A stretch of DNA of 64,000 bases from Apostichopus japonicus. Taxonomy: Eukaryota; Echinodermata; Holothuroidea; Aspidochirotida; Stichopodidae. Where the stretch lies: assembly GCF_037975245.1 (NCBI RefSeq), contig NC_092580.1:3324501-3388500 (forward strand), written 5' to 3'. Below, piece by piece: positions 13,301 through 27,225 of this stretch. The translations under genes and the position numbers were made by a program. Under the pieces are notes generated by a model. That model made no database searches and was not told where the DNA came from. It saw nothing but the letters and a program-made list of their open reading frames with translations. Numbering within the stretch: position 1 is the stretch's first letter; each line of letters begins with the position of its first letter.

Positions 13301-16300
13301 GTGAAAAAACTTTTTGTCGCAAAGGCGATAAATGTGTATCTTTTCTGGTAGTTCGCGACACGCTGATTACGAATCTGAAGTTTATTTTGGAATTGGGTGC
13401 TGTGTGTGGGCGTGCGGGGGGGGGGGGGGCGAAAAAAACCTGATTTATGATTTATGAACAAAAATAGAAATCATATAGACAAAAGCCTTCCCGGTCAGAT
13501 AATTACACGAAATTGGTGTATAACAAAGACAAGGGTGTCTTCTACTCCACGTCTAATTTTATTGTCGATGGGTGTTTCAGAGAGGACAAGAGAGGAGGCT
13601 GAAAAGAAATGGTTTTCCAATTTGTACGCTTATAAAGAACACGTATTTCTATCTTGTACTTTGGGACAACGTATCTCCCGAACGGAAGCAGATATGGACC
13701 TGGGAGTTGCAGATTTGGTCTCCTGAGCATCGATTACTCCCTATTACGTCTTTTGGGCTAAATCGATTTGGGGTCAATTTTTGGCAATTTTTATTTGCGC
13801 CAAAAATAGGTTTTTTGTCTAAAAAGTTAAAAAAGTACTTCTTTTTGGTACCCAATTCCAAAATAAACTTCAGATTCGTAATCAGCGTGTCGCGAACTAC
13901 CAGAAAAGATACACATTTATCGATTTTGCGACAACAAATTTTTGCCTCTCAAACTTGAAAAAGTAAGACCGAAAAACTTTTACGACGAACAAAGGATTAA
14001 ATCTTTTGTTGCCCCTAAAAGTTTTTCTATTGTTCTATTGTTCTGTTGCAAAGTGAGCGAAATAAGTTTCATAAGAGAGCGCTCGACGCATCTTGCCAGT
14101 GATACGTGATTTCAAAGCAGTCAAATCAAACCTTTGTTTGTCATCTTGAGTTTTATCTTGACATTTATGAATAAATGGGTCAAATTTTGGCATAAATTTT
14201 GGAAAAAAACTGCTTACGGTTTTTAAAGGTGAAAAAACTTTTTGTCGCAAAGGCGATAAATGTGTATCTTTTCTGGTAGTTCGCGACACGCGGATTACGA
14301 ATCTGAAGTTTATTTTGGAATTGGGTGCTGTGTGTGGGCGTGCGGGGGGGGGGGGGGCGAAAAAAACCTGATTTATGATTTATGAACAAAAATAGAAATC
14401 ATATAGACAAAAGCCTTCCCGGTCAGATAATTACACGAAATTGGTGTATAACAAAGACAAGGGTGTCTTCTACTCCACGTCTAATTTTATTGTCGATGGG
14501 TGTTTCAGAGAGGACAAGAGAGGAGGCTGAAAAGAAATGGTTTTCCAATTTGTACGCTTATAAAGAACACGTATTTCTATCTTGTACTTTGGGACCACGT
14601 ATCTCCCGAACGGAAGCAGATATGGACCTGGGAGTTGCAGATTTGGGCTCCTGAGCATCGATTACTCCCTATTACGTCTTTTGGGCTAAATCGATTTGGG
14701 GTCAATTTTTGGCAATTTTTATTTGCGCCAAAAATAGGTTTTTTGTCTAAAAAGTTAAAAAAGTACTTCTTTTTGGTACCCAATTCCAAAATAAACTTCA
14801 GATTCGTAATCAGCGTGTCGCGAACTACCAGAAAAGATACACATTTATCGATTTTGCGACAACAAATTTTTGCCTCTCAAACTTGAAAAAGTAAGACCGA
14901 AAAACTTTTACGACGAACAAAGGATTAAATCTTTTGTTGCCCCTAAAAGTTTTTCTATTGTTCTATTGTTCTGTTGCAAAGTGAGCGAAATAAGTTTCAT
15001 AAGAGAGCGCTCGACGCATCTTGCCAGTGATACGTGATTTCAAAGCAGTCAAATCAAACCTTTGTTTGTCATCTTGAGTTTTATCTTGACATTTATGAAT
15101 AAATGGGTCAAATTTTGGCATAAATTTTGGAAAAAAACTGCTTACGGTTTTTAAAGGTGAAAAAACTTTTTGTCGCAAAGGCGATAAATGTGTATCTTTT
15201 CTGGTAGTTCGCGACACGCTGATTACGAATCTGAAGTTTATTTTGGAATTGGGTGCTGTGTGTGGGCGTGCGGGGGGGGGGGCGAAAAAAACCTGATTTA
15301 TGATTTATGAACAAAAATAGAAATCATATAGACAAAAGCCTTCCCGGTCAGATAATTACACGAAATTGGTGTATAACAAAGACAAGGGTGTCTTCTACTC
15401 CACGTCTAATTTTATTGTCGATGGGTGTTTCAGAGAGGACAAGAGAGGAGGCTGAAAAGAAATGGTTTTCCAATTTGTACGCTTATAAAGAACACGTATT
15501 TCTATCTTGTACTTTGGGACCACGTATCTCCCGAACGGAAGCAGATATGGACCTGGGAGTTGCAGATTTGGTCTCCTGAGCATCGATTACTCCCTATTAC
15601 GTCTTTTGGGCTAAATCGATTTGGGGTCAATTTTTGGCAATTTTTATTTGCGCCAAAAATAGGTTTTTTGTCTAAAAAGTTAAAAAAGTACTTCTTTTTG
15701 GTACCCAATTCCAAAATAAACTTCAGATTCGTAATCAGCGTGTCGCGAACTACCAGAAAAGATACACATTTATCGATTTTGCGACAACAAATTTTTGCCT
15801 CTCAAACTTGAAAAAGTAAGACCGAAAAACTTTTACGACGAACAAAGGATTAAATCTTTTGTTGCCCCTAAAAGTTTTTCTATTGTTCTATTGTTCTGTT
15901 GCAAAGTGAGCGAAATAAGTTTCATAAGAGAGCGCTCGACGCATCTTGCCAGTGATACGTGATTTCAAAGCAGTCAAATCAAACCTTTGTTTGTCATCTT
16001 GAGTTTTATCTTGACATTTATGAATAAATGGGTCAAATTTTGGCATAAATTTTGGAAAAAAACTGCTTACGGTTTTTAAAGGTGAAAAAACTTTTTGTCG
16101 CAAAGGCGATAAATGTGTATCTTTTCTGGTAGTTCGCGACACGCGGATTACGAATCTGAAGTTTATTTTGGAATTGGGTGCTGTGTGTGGGCGTGCGGGG
16201 GGGGGGGGGGCGAAAAAAACCTGATTTATGATTTATGAACAAAAATAGAAATCATATAGACAAAAGCCTTCCCGGTCAGATAATTACACGAAATTGGTGT

Positions 16301-19300
16301 ATAACAAAGACAAGGGTGTCTTCTACTCCACGTCTAATTTTATTGTCGATGGGTGTTTCAGAGAGGACAAGAGAGGAGGCTGAAAAGAAATGGTTTTCCA
16401 ATTTGTACACTTATAAAGAACACGTATTTCTATCTTGTACTTTGGGACCACGTATCTCCCGAACGGAAGCAGATATGGACCTGGGAGTTGCAGATTTGGG
16501 CTCCTGAGCATCGATTACTCCCTATTACGTCTTTTGGGCTAAATCGATTTGGGGTCAATTTTTGGCAATTTTTATTTGCGCCAAAAATAGGTTTTTTGTC
16601 TAAAAAGTTAAAAAAGTACTTCTTTTTGGTACCCAATTCCAAAATAAACTTCAGATTCGTAATCAGCGTGTCGCGAACTACCAGAAAAGATACACATTTA
16701 TCGATTTTGCGACAACAAATTTTTGCCTCTCAAACTTGAAAAAGTAAGACCGAAAAACTTTTACGACGAACAAAGGATTAAATCTTTTGTTGCCCCTAAA
16801 AGTTTTTCTATTGTTCTATTGTTCTGTTGCAAAGTGAGCGAAATAAGTTTCATAAGAGAGCGCTCGACGCATCTTGCCAGTGATACGTGATTTCAAAGCA
16901 GTCAAATCAAACCTTTGTTTGTCATCTTGAGTTTTATCTTGACATTTATGAATAAATGGGTCAAATTTTGGCATAAATTTTGGAAAAAAACTGCTTACGG
17001 TTTTTAAAGGTGAAAAAACTTTTTGTCGCAAAGGCGATAAATGTGTATCTTTTCTGGTAGTTCGCGACACGCGGATTACGAATCTGAAGTTTATTTTGGA
17101 ATTGGGTGCTGTGTGTGGGCGTGCGGGGGGGGGGGGGGCGAAAAAAACCTGATTTATGATTTATGAACAAAAATAGAAATCATATAGACAAAAGCCTTCC
17201 CGGTCAGATAATTACACGAAATTGGTGTATAACAAAGACAAGGGTGTCTTCTACTCCACGTCTAATTTTATTGTCGATGGGTGTTTCAGAGAGGACAAGA
17301 GAGGAGGCTGAAAAGAAATGGTTTTCCAATTTGTACACTTATAAAGAACACGTATTTCTATCTTGTACTTTGGGACCACGTATCTCCCGAACGGAAGCAG
17401 ATATGGACCTGGGAGTTGCAGATTTGGGCTCCTGAGCATCGATTACTCCCTATTACGTCTTTTGGGCTAAATCGATTTGGGGTCAATTTTTGGCAATTTT
17501 TATTTGCGCCAAAAATAGGTTTTTTGTCTAAAAAGTTAAAAAAGTACTTCTTTTTGGTACCCAATTCCAAAATAAACTTCAGATTCGTAATCAGCGTGTC
17601 GCGAACTACCAGAAAAGATACACATTTATCGATTTTGCGACAACAAATTTTTGCCTCTCAAACTTGAAAAAGTAAGACCGAAAAACTTTTACGACGAACA
17701 AAGGATTAAATCTTTTGTTGCCCCTAAAAGTTTTTCTATTGTTCTATTGTTCTGTTGCAAAGTGAGCGAAATAAGTTTCATAAGAGAGCGCTCGACGCAT
17801 CTTGCCAGTGATACGTGATTTCAAAGCAGTCAAATCAAACCTTTGTTTGTCATCTTGAGTTTTATCTTGACATTTATGAATAAATGGGTCAAATTTTGGC
17901 ATAAATTTTGGAAAAAAGCTGCTTACGGTTTTTAAAGGTGAAAAAACTTTTTGTCGCAAAGGCGATAAATGTGTATCTTTTCTGGTAGTTCGCGACACGC
18001 GGATTACGAATCTGAAGTTTATTTTGGAATTGGGTGCTGTGTGTGGGCGTGCGGGGGGGGGGGGGGCGAAAAAAACCTGATTTATGATTTATGAACAAAA
18101 ATAGAAATCATATAGACAAAAGCCTTCCCGGTCAGATAATTACACGAAATTGGTGTATAACAAAGACAAGGGTGTCTTCTACTCCACGTCTAATTTTATT
18201 GTCGATGGGTGTTTCAGAGAGGACAAGAGAGGAGGCTGAAAAGAAATGGTTTTCCAATTTGTACACTTATAAAGAACACGTATTTCTATCTTGTACTTTG
18301 GGACCACGTATCTCCCGAACGGAAGCAGATATGGACCTGGGAGTTGCAGATTTGGGCTCCTGAGCATCGATTACTCCCTATTACGTCTTTTGGGCTAAAT
18401 CGATTTGGGGTCAATTTTTGGCAATTTTTATTTGCGCCAAAAATAGGTTTTTTGTCTAAAAAGTTAAAAAAGTACTTCTTTTTGGTACCCAATTCCAAAA
18501 TAAACTTCAGATTCGTAATCAGCGTGTCGCGAACTACCAGAAAAGATACACATTTATCGATTTTGCGACAACAAATTTTTGCCTCTCAAACTTGAAAAAG
18601 TAAGACCGAAAAACTTTTACGACGAACAAAGGATTAAATCTTTTGTTGCCCCTAAAAGTTTTTCTATTGTTCTATTGTTCTGTTGCAAAGTGAGCGAAAT
18701 AAGTTTCATAAGAGAGCGCTCGACGCATCTTGCCAGTGATACGTGATTTCAAAGCAGTCAAATCAAACCTTTGTTTGTCATCTTGAGTTTTATCTTGACA
18801 TTTATGAATAAATGGGTCAAATTTTGGCATAAATTTTGGAAAAAAACTGCTTACGGTTTTTAAAGGTGAAAAAACTTTTTGTCGCAAAGGCGATAAATGT
18901 GTATCTTTTCTGGTAGTTCGCGACACGCTGATTACGAATCTGAAGTTTATTTTGGAATTGGGTGCTGTGTGTGGGCGTGCGGGGGGGGGGGCGAAAAAAA
19001 CCTGATTTATGATTTATGAACAAAAATAGAAATCATATAGACAAAAGCCTTCCCGGTCAGATAATTACACGAAATTGGTGTATAACAAAGACAAGGGTGT
19101 CTTCTACTCCACGTCTAATTTTATTGTCGATGGGTGTTTCAGAGAGGACAAGAGAGGAGGCTGAAAAGAAATGGTTTTCCAATTTGTACACTTATAAAGA
19201 ACACGTATTTCTATCTTGTACTTTGGGACCACGTATCTCCCGAACGGAAGCAGATATGGACCTGGGAGTTGCAGATTTGGTCTCCTGAGCATCGATTACT

Positions 19301-22300
19301 CCCTATTACGTCTTTTGGGCTAAATCGATTTGGGGTCAATTTTTGGCAATTTTTATTTGCGCCAAAAATAGGTTTTTTGTCTAAAAAGTTAAAAAAGTAC
19401 TTCTTTTTGGTACCCAATTCCAAAATAAACTTCAGATTCGTAATCAGCGTGTCGCGAACTACCAGAAAAGATACACATTTATCGATTTTGCGACAACAAA
19501 TTTTTGCCTCTCAAACTTGAAAAAGTAAGACCGAAAAACTTTTACGACGAACAAAGGATTAAATCTTTTGTTGCCCCTAAAAGTTTTTCTATTGTTCTAT
19601 TGTTCTGTTGCAAAGTGAGCGAAATAAGTTTCATAAGAGAGCGCTCGACGCATCTTGCCAGTGATACGTGATTTCAAAGCAGTCAAATCAAACCTTTGTT
19701 TGTCATCTTGAGTTTTATCTTGACATTTATGAATAAATGGGTCAAATTTTGGCATAAATTTTGGAAAAAAACTGCTTACGGTTTTTAAAGGTGAAAAAAC
19801 TTTTTGTCGCAAAGGCGATAAATGTGTATCTTTTCTGGTAGTTCGCGACACGCGGATTACGAATCTGAAGTTTATTTTGGAATTGGGTGCTGTGTGTGGG
19901 CGTGCGGGGGGGGGGGCGAAAAAAACCTGATTTATGATTTATGAACAAAAATAGAAATCATATAGACAAAAGCCTTCCCGGTCAGATAATTACACGAAAT
20001 TGGTGTATAACAAAGACAAGGGTGTCTTCTACTCCACGTCTAATTTTATTGTCGATGGGTGTTTCAGAGAGGACAAGAGAGGAGGCTGAAAAGAAATGGT
20101 TTTCCAATTTGTACGCTTATAAAGAACACGTATTTCTATCTTGTACTTTGGGACCACGTATCTCCCGAACGGAAGCAGATATGGACCTGGGAGTTGCAGA
20201 TTTGGGCTCCTGAGCATCGATTACTCCCTATTACGTCTTTTGGGCTAAATCGATTTGGGGTCAATTTTTGGCAATTTTTATTTGCGCCAAAAATAGGTTT
20301 TTTGTCTAAAAAGTTAAAAAAGTACTTCTTTTTGGTACCCAATTCCAAAATAAACTTCAGATTCGTAATCAGCGTGTCGCGAACTACCAGAAAAGATACA
20401 CATTTATCGATTTTGCGACAACAAATTTTTGCCTCTCAAACTTGAAAAAGTAAGACCGAAAAACTTTTACGACGAACAAAGGATTAAATCTTTTGTTGCC
20501 CCTAAAAGTTTTTCTATTGTTCTATTGTTCTGTTGCAAAGTGAGCGAAATAAGTTTCATAAGAGAGCGCTCGACGCATCTTGCCAGTGATACGTGATTTC
20601 AAAGCAGTCAAATCAAACCTTTGTTTGTCATCTTGAGTTTTATCTTGACATTTATGAATAAATGGGTCAAATTTTGGCATAAATTTTGGAAAAAAACTGC
20701 TTACGGTTTTTAAAGGTGAAAAAACTTTTTGTCGCAAAGGCGATAAATGTGTATCTTTTCTGGTAGTTCGCGACACGCGGATTACGAATCTGAAGTTTAT
20801 TTTGGAATTGGGTGCTGTGTGTGGGCGTGCGGGGGGGGGGGGCGAAAAAAACCTGATTTATGATTTATGAACAAAAATAGAAATCATATAGACAAAAGCC
20901 TTCCCGGTCAGATAATTACACGAAATTGGTGTATAACAAAGACAAGGGTGTCTTCTACTCCACGTCTAATTTTATTGTCGATGGGTGTTTCAGAGAGGAC
21001 AAGAGAGGAGGCTGAAAAGAAATGGTTTTCCAATTTGTACACTTATAAAGAACACGTATTTCTATCTTGTACTTTGGGACCACGTATCTCCCGAACGGAA
21101 GCAGATATGGACCTGGGAGTTGCAGATTTGGGCTCCTGAGCATCGATTACTCCCTATTACGTCTTTTGGGCTAAATCGATTTGGGGTCAATTTTTGGCAA
21201 TTTTTATTTGCGCCAAAAATAGGTTTTTTGTCTAAAAAGTTAAAAAAGTACTTCTTTTTGGTACCCAATTCCAAAATAAACTTCAGATTCGTAATCAGCG
21301 TGTCGCGAACTACCAGAAAAGATACACATTTATCGATTTTGCGACAACAAATTTTTGCCTCTCAAACTTGAAAAAGTAAGACCGAAAAACTTTTACGACG
21401 AACAAAGGATTAAATCTTTTGTTGCCCCTAAAAGTTTTTCTATTGTTCTATTGTTCTGTTGCAAAGTGAGCGAAATAAGTTTCATAAGAGAGCGCTCGAC
21501 GCATCTTGCCAGTGATACGTGATTTCAAAGCAGTCAAATCAAACCTTTGTTTGTCATCTTGAGTTTTATCTTGACATTTATGAATAAATGGGTCAAATTT
21601 TGGCATAAATTTTGGAAAAAAACTGCTTACGGTTTTTAAAGGTGAAAAAACTTTTTGTCGCAAAGGCGATAAATGTGTATCTTTTCTGGTAGTTCGCGAC
21701 ACGCGGATTACGAATCTGAAGTTTATTTTGGAATTGGGTGCTGTGTGTGGGCGTGCGGGGGGGGGGGGCGAAAAAAACCTGATTTATGATTTATGAACAA
21801 AAATAGAAATCATATAGACAAAAGCCTTCCCGGTCAGATAATTACACGAAATTGGTGTATAACAAAGACAAGGGTGTCTTCTACTCCACGTCTAATTTTA
21901 TTGTCGATGGGTGTTTCAGAGAGGACAAGAGAGGAGGCTGAAAAGAAATGGTTTTCCAATTTGTACACTTATAAAGAACACGTATTTCTATCTTGTACTT
22001 TGGGACCACGTATCTCCCGAACGGAAGCAGATATGGACCTGGGAGTTGCAGATTTGGGCTCCTGAGCATCGATTACTCCCTATTACGTCTTTTGGGCTAA
22101 ATCGATTTGGGGTCAATTTTTGGCAATTTTTATTTGCGCCAAAAATAGGTTTTTTGTCTAAAAAGTTAAAAAAGTACTTCTTTTTGGTACCCAATTCCAA
22201 AATAAACTTCAGATTCGTAATCAGCGTGTCGCGAACTACCAGAAAAGATACACATTTATCGATTTTGCGACAACAAATTTTTGCCTCTCAAACTTGAAAA

Positions 22301-24504
22301 AGTAAGACCGAAAAACTTTTACGACGAACAAAGGATTAAATCTTTTGTTGCCCCTAAAAGTTTTTCTATTGTTCTATTGTTCTGTTGCAAAGTGAGCGAA
22401 ATAAGTTTCATAAGAGAGCGCTCGACGCATCTTGCCAGTGATACGTGATTTCAAAGCAGTCAAATCAAACCTTTGTTTGTCATCTTGAGTTTTATCTTGA
22501 CATTTATGAATAAATGGGTCAAATTTTGGCATAAATTTTGGAAAAAAACTGCTTACGGTTTTTAAAGGTGAAAAAACTTTTTGTCGCAAAGGCGATAAAT
22601 GTGTATCTTTTCTGGTAGTTCGCGACACGCGGATTACGAATCTGAAGTTTATTTTGGAATTGGGTGCTGTGTGTGGGCGTGCGGGGGGGGGGGCGAAAAA
22701 AACCTGATTTATGATTTATGAACAAAAATAGAAATCATATAGACAAAAGCCTTCCCGGTCAGATAATTACACGAAATTGGTGTATAACAAAGACAAGGGT
22801 GTCTTCTACTCCACGTCTAATTTTATTGTCGATGGGTGTTTCAGAGAGGACAAGAGAGGAGGCTGAAAAGAAATGGTTTTCCAATTTGTACACTTATAAA
22901 GAACACGTATTTCTATCTTGTACTTTGGGACCACGTATCTCCCGAACGGAAGCAGATATGGACCTGGGAGTTGCAGATTTGGGCTCCTGAGCATCGATTA
23001 CTCCCTATTACGTCTTTTGGGCTAAATCGATTTGGGGTCAATTTTTGGCAATTTTTATTTGCGCCAAAAATAGGTTTTTTGTCTAAAAAGTTAAAAAAGT
23101 ACTTCTTTTTGGTACCCAATTCCAAAATAAACTTCAGATTCGTAATCAGCGTGTCGCGAACTACCAGAAAAGATACACATTTATCGATTTTGCGACAACA
23201 AATTTTTGCCTCTCAAACTTGAAAAAGTAAGACCGAAAAACTTTTACGACGAACAAAGGATTAAATCTTTTGTTGCCCCTAAAAGTTTTTCTATTGTTCT
23301 ATTGTTCTGTTGCAAAGTGAGCGAAATAAGTTTCATAAGAGAGCGCTCGACGCATCTTGCCAGTGATACGTGATTTCAAAGCAGTCAAATCAAACCTTTG
23401 TTTGTCATCTTGAGTTTTATCTTGACATTTATGAATAAATGGGTCAAATTTTGGCATAAATTTTGGAAAAAAGCTGCTTACGGTTTTTAAAGGTGAAAAA
23501 ACTTTTTGTCGCAAAGGCGATAAATGTGTATCTTTTCTGGTAGTTCGCGACACGCGGATTACGAATCTGAAGTTTATTTTGGAATTGGGTGCTGTGTGTG
23601 GGCATGCGGGGGGGGGGGGGGGCGAAAAAAACCTGATTTATGATTTATGAACAAAAATAGAAATCATATAGACAAAAGCCTTCCCGGTCAGATAATTACA
23701 CGAAATTGGTGTATAACAAAGACAAGGGTGTCTTCTACTCCACGTCTAATTTTATTGTCGATGGGTGTTTCAGAGAGGACAAGAGAGGAGGCTGAAAAGA
23801 AATGGTTTTCCAATTTGTACACTTATAAAGAACACGTATTTCTATCTTGTACTTTGGGACCACGTATCTCCCGAACGGAAGCAGATATGGACCTGGGAGT
23901 TGCAGATTTGGGCTCCTGAGCATCGATTACTCCCTATTACGTCTTTTGGGCTAAATCGATTTGGGGTCAATTTTTGGCAATTTTTATTTGCGCCAAAAAT
24001 AGGTTTTTTGTCTAAAAAGTTAAAAAAAGTACTTCTTTTTGGTACCCAATTCCAAAATAAACTTCAGATTCGTAATCAGCGTGTCGCGAACTACCAGAAA
24101 AGATACACATTTATCGATTTTGCGACAACAAATTTTTGCCTCTCAAACTTGAAAAAGTAAGACCGAAAAACTTTTACGACGAACAAAGTATTAAATCTTT
24201 TGTTGCCCCTAAAAGTTTTTCTATTGTTCTATTGTTCTGTTGCAAAGTGAGCGAAATAAGTTTCATAAGAGAGCGCTCGACGCATCTTGCCAGTGATACG
24301 TGATTTCAAAGCAGTCAAATCAAACCTTTGTTTGTCATCTTGAGTTTTATCTTGACATTTATGAATAAATGGGTCAAATTTTGGCATAAATTTTGGAAAA
24401 CAACTGCTTACGGTTTTTAAAGGTGAAAAAACTTTTTGTCGCAAAGGCGATAAATGTGTATCTTTTCTGGTAGTTCGCGACACGCTGATTACGAATCTGA
24501 AGTT
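1352..24504. repeat. Satellite array: 25 tandem monomers of ~926 bp
   Basis: The same sequence recurs with its ATGGGTGTTTCAGAGAGG landmark at 1521, 2451, 3378, 4306, 5232 and so on to 23761: 25 landmarks 925-930 bp apart. Copies 2-25 are nearly identical. Most length differences come from one poly-G tract (about 11-15 G) that follows GTGTGTGGGCGTGC. Copy 1 is the most diverged: its G tract is only five bases, it has an extra GTAGGCC near 1789, and about 1985-2035 is rearranged. Copy 25 carries a few private changes. The array begins at 1352 with AGTTTATTTTGG and ends at 24504 with CTGAAGTT, the same place in the monomer, so 23,153 bp equals 25 whole monomers. I see no gene, rRNA, snRNA or tRNA in the monomer. 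Confidence 0.96.
2733..3209. repeat. Foldback module inside the satellite monomer (85-bp inverted arms)
   Basis: This is the representative copy; the module recurs in every monomer. The left arm, 2733-2817, begins ACCCAATTCCAAAATAAACT. The right arm, 3125-3209, is its reverse complement and ends AGTTTATTTTGGAATTGGGT. By eye 82 of 85 positions pair. One mismatch is at CAGCG against CCGCG, and two are at TATCGAT against TATCGCC. Some monomers (for example near 8735, 9661, 10585, 13363, 15219, 18928 and 24485) carry CGCTGATT in the right arm, which restores pairing at the first mismatch. The loop is about 307 bp. No target-site duplication is visible around the 477-bp module. Confidence 0.9.
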
Positions 24505-27225
24505 ATGGCATTCTGATGCATATTTAGGCTATAATTAGGTCTAAACGCAAGTTTCTGCTGACGTCCTTTTTTAATGTCGCGTTGGAAAAATGGGGTTTAC
24601 ATTTCATACCATCTGCTTTCAATGATTATTCCCTCCATAAATGCTCTCTATTAAATAAGGTCTGAGTGATTTTTCAAACCTTATCATGTGAACCTTGTGT
24701 AGATGAAAACGTTTTGACACAGAGATGAAAATGTTTGCAACATTCTATAGAAAAACCTTTTAGTCTGAAAACAATTCTGTAAGCTTAAAGACCTTTTTTC
24801 CTCCCTAAGGCATAAATCCATGGGTTGTGTGGACTGCCCCCCCCCCCACCCAAAAGTTGTATCTTGTTGGTAGGGATTATCTGCATTGCTGACTGAAACA
24901 CACTTCAGTTGAAGCAGGGAACTTCCTGGTTGAACTGAGCGAACAGCTGATAATTGATTTAACAACATATGTTGCAATAGGAATCCAGTTATTCTCGCTA
25001 AGGCGAGTATTAATCACAAGAGAAATTATTTCTTTCAATATCTCAACATTTCTCCTTAAATGTTTACATATATCATTTAATAATTTTATATGTTATTTAA
25101 AAAAAATAAGATATAAGTTTGCTTTATTTCATAAGGTTCCGATGCAAAATATTAAAAGGCAAATCCCAGTTTGCTACTAACAGATCCCTATATGGGGTGT
25201 TCCATTTTTATAAATAGATCATTCCGTCAGATTGATTGCGCAAGAGTAAGCATCAATCCAAACGTACAAAAAGTGCGAAAGTCTGTGTAATCGTAACTAT
25301 TGCACCAGATTTTGACATGAGTATGCCGCATCGTATTTTAGAATATAAAATGACAGTTTCAGGATCAATCTTCATTTTATATCATAGGAAGGAAAGGGAC
25401 AAACGGAGAGTTGGGGTTTGAGAAGAAGGAAACACCATATTTTAACCGTTAACGGTAGGGTATACGGTAGAGTACAGACTACAGTGTAGGTTTTATCCAG
25501 CCTAGCCTAATTCTTTTGGAGGGTCGTGAACACTGCAGTGTTGTACTTGTAGGCCGCCTAAATTCTCTAACTATAACGTGAGTGCTTCTGTAATACTATG
25601 TCTGCTACTTGCTTTAATTGTGGAGATAAACGGTAACTTAACGTTCTGTGACAATACATCTACAGTAACGATCTGTGTTTAAAGTACATACAGCCTAGCT
25701 GAACGAGTAATAAGTGTCATATATTTGATAGCCATTTCTGAATGCAACTTCTGTATCATTCATATACTTCAAGTATCATTTTCAATGTTGCATGCTATGT
25801 TGGGTCATTTGTTTTCCAGCATTCATTCAGTATGTCCATGATTCTTGAAAGATTGTCTGGTGGCCGAAAGAAGTTACCTTAAAAAATGATAAATAATTTT
25901 CCAAACATGTTGTCAAAGTATGAGAACGCTAATGTTGCGTTTGACAGAGTAAAGATTTTTTAATCGTTAAGGATGGACACTTCCAATATGATTTGAACAG
26001 TACAAAACGTGACGTCATCTACGCTAATGCAGATTGTGACATAACCCACGCTTTGTACAGTACCTACAGTAATCACAACAAAAACCATGTTTGTATACAG
26101 ATTAATTTCTTCCTTAATTTTTCGGTGAAATTTCTTATAAATTACAGTAGATATGTTTTCAAAAACTCCTTCATCCGCCATATATGTAGATGATCAGTGG
26201 TTTCGTTGTCTTGTGTAACACAAGATAAGTTTTAACAGCAGACTCTTCGTTGTTTATACATCGCGCTATCCAGCTCCTGGGCGAAGAATGTTCGCATGTG
26301 TAGGCTACTCTAACATTTACAATCGGACAGTTCTGCAAAGCCTAAGCTTCTCGGTACTGCATTCTGCTCTGACATCTTCCACCAGGTTTCATATTTCGGT
26401 GTTCTGAATGCTTTTCAAGTTTCTTTTTACTGTAAATTTGATCCGTGAATTTTATTTCAGCAATTTCAAAGAACAGTTTATGAACAGCGGGGTTTGAGTG
26501 TGAGAGTATATTTTGTGCAACGCTATACGTATACCAACTGGGCATGGTACAGTAGGATACACACTCGCGATATATATGTTATATTAATAGGCAATCACAT
26601 GTGCTTTTACACGTGAGAGTCTATTGCTGCGGAAATGGGAGTGCTAACTTGAAGTCCCCTGTTTTGCCTCTTTGCCAGCTCACTACGTCAATCACCATAT
26701 TGAAGCGTTTGAACAAACTGTACTTTTGGTGAGAAACTGGTGAATTTGAAAACTAGATTTCTACAAGAAGAAAACGTCGAAGGGGGACAATTTTTACATG
26801 GTTAGAAAGAGAAAAATAATAACTACAAGGACAATGTATCAAAATCTTCCACCAGACAATTCCTTCAATCTTGTTTTATCATAATATAGACAGCCTACTG
26901 GGCAGTATTGGCTTGTACTGTAGTAGCTGAGAAGTGTTCTGTGTGTGTGTCTGTTCTTGAGCAATTATTCCATTAGAGTACTTGTATCGTGTATCCGGGA
27001 ATATGCTGGTATCACATAGCAAAATGATATCCAAGGTGGGTGAATTGCTACACATGTGCAAAGATGTAGAGCTGTTTTGCCCAAAGGAACCATGTAGTAA
27101 TTTACCTTGAGGGAAAAGTTCAGATCTGCTACAAATAATTTGAGCATTACATTATTCTTCACTGTATTTGTGGTTTTGACACACACCTGTGATATGGTCT
27201 TGAATTGATTTAATCTTTATTTCAG
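24505..27225. other. Single-copy region upstream of the RBR gene; no supported gene
   Basis: AT-rich sequence between the satellite and the first recognisable exon of the RBR ligase gene. It should hold that gene's promoter and one or more 5' exons. A donor-like TTTTG|GTGAGA at about 26728 follows a CTACGTCAATCACC stretch (26682-26695) that resembles a CRE/CCAAT-type promoter element; this is only a candidate. A C homopolymer lies at 24837-24847. A minus-strand reading frame at 25960-26181 opens with ATGGCGGATGAAG but has no supporting similarity. I see no RNA gene and no intact transposon. Confidence 0.5.

Noticed and set aside
2337-24160. Repeated open frames of 62-128 codons in every satellite monomer, including a 90-residue ATG frame and a 128-residue frame
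   Set aside because: They occur only because the monomers are almost identical. They overlap on both strands, several lack an ATG, and none resembles a known protein. Homogenisation, not selection on protein, explains their conservation.
1352-24504. CRISPR array
   Set aside because: The repeats are contiguous ~926-bp monomers without unique spacers, in a eukaryotic genome.
25236-25421. 61-residue plus-strand frame as an upstream RBR exon
   Set aside because: No donor in a suitable phase and no similarity. It ends in a stop without a clear GT junction.
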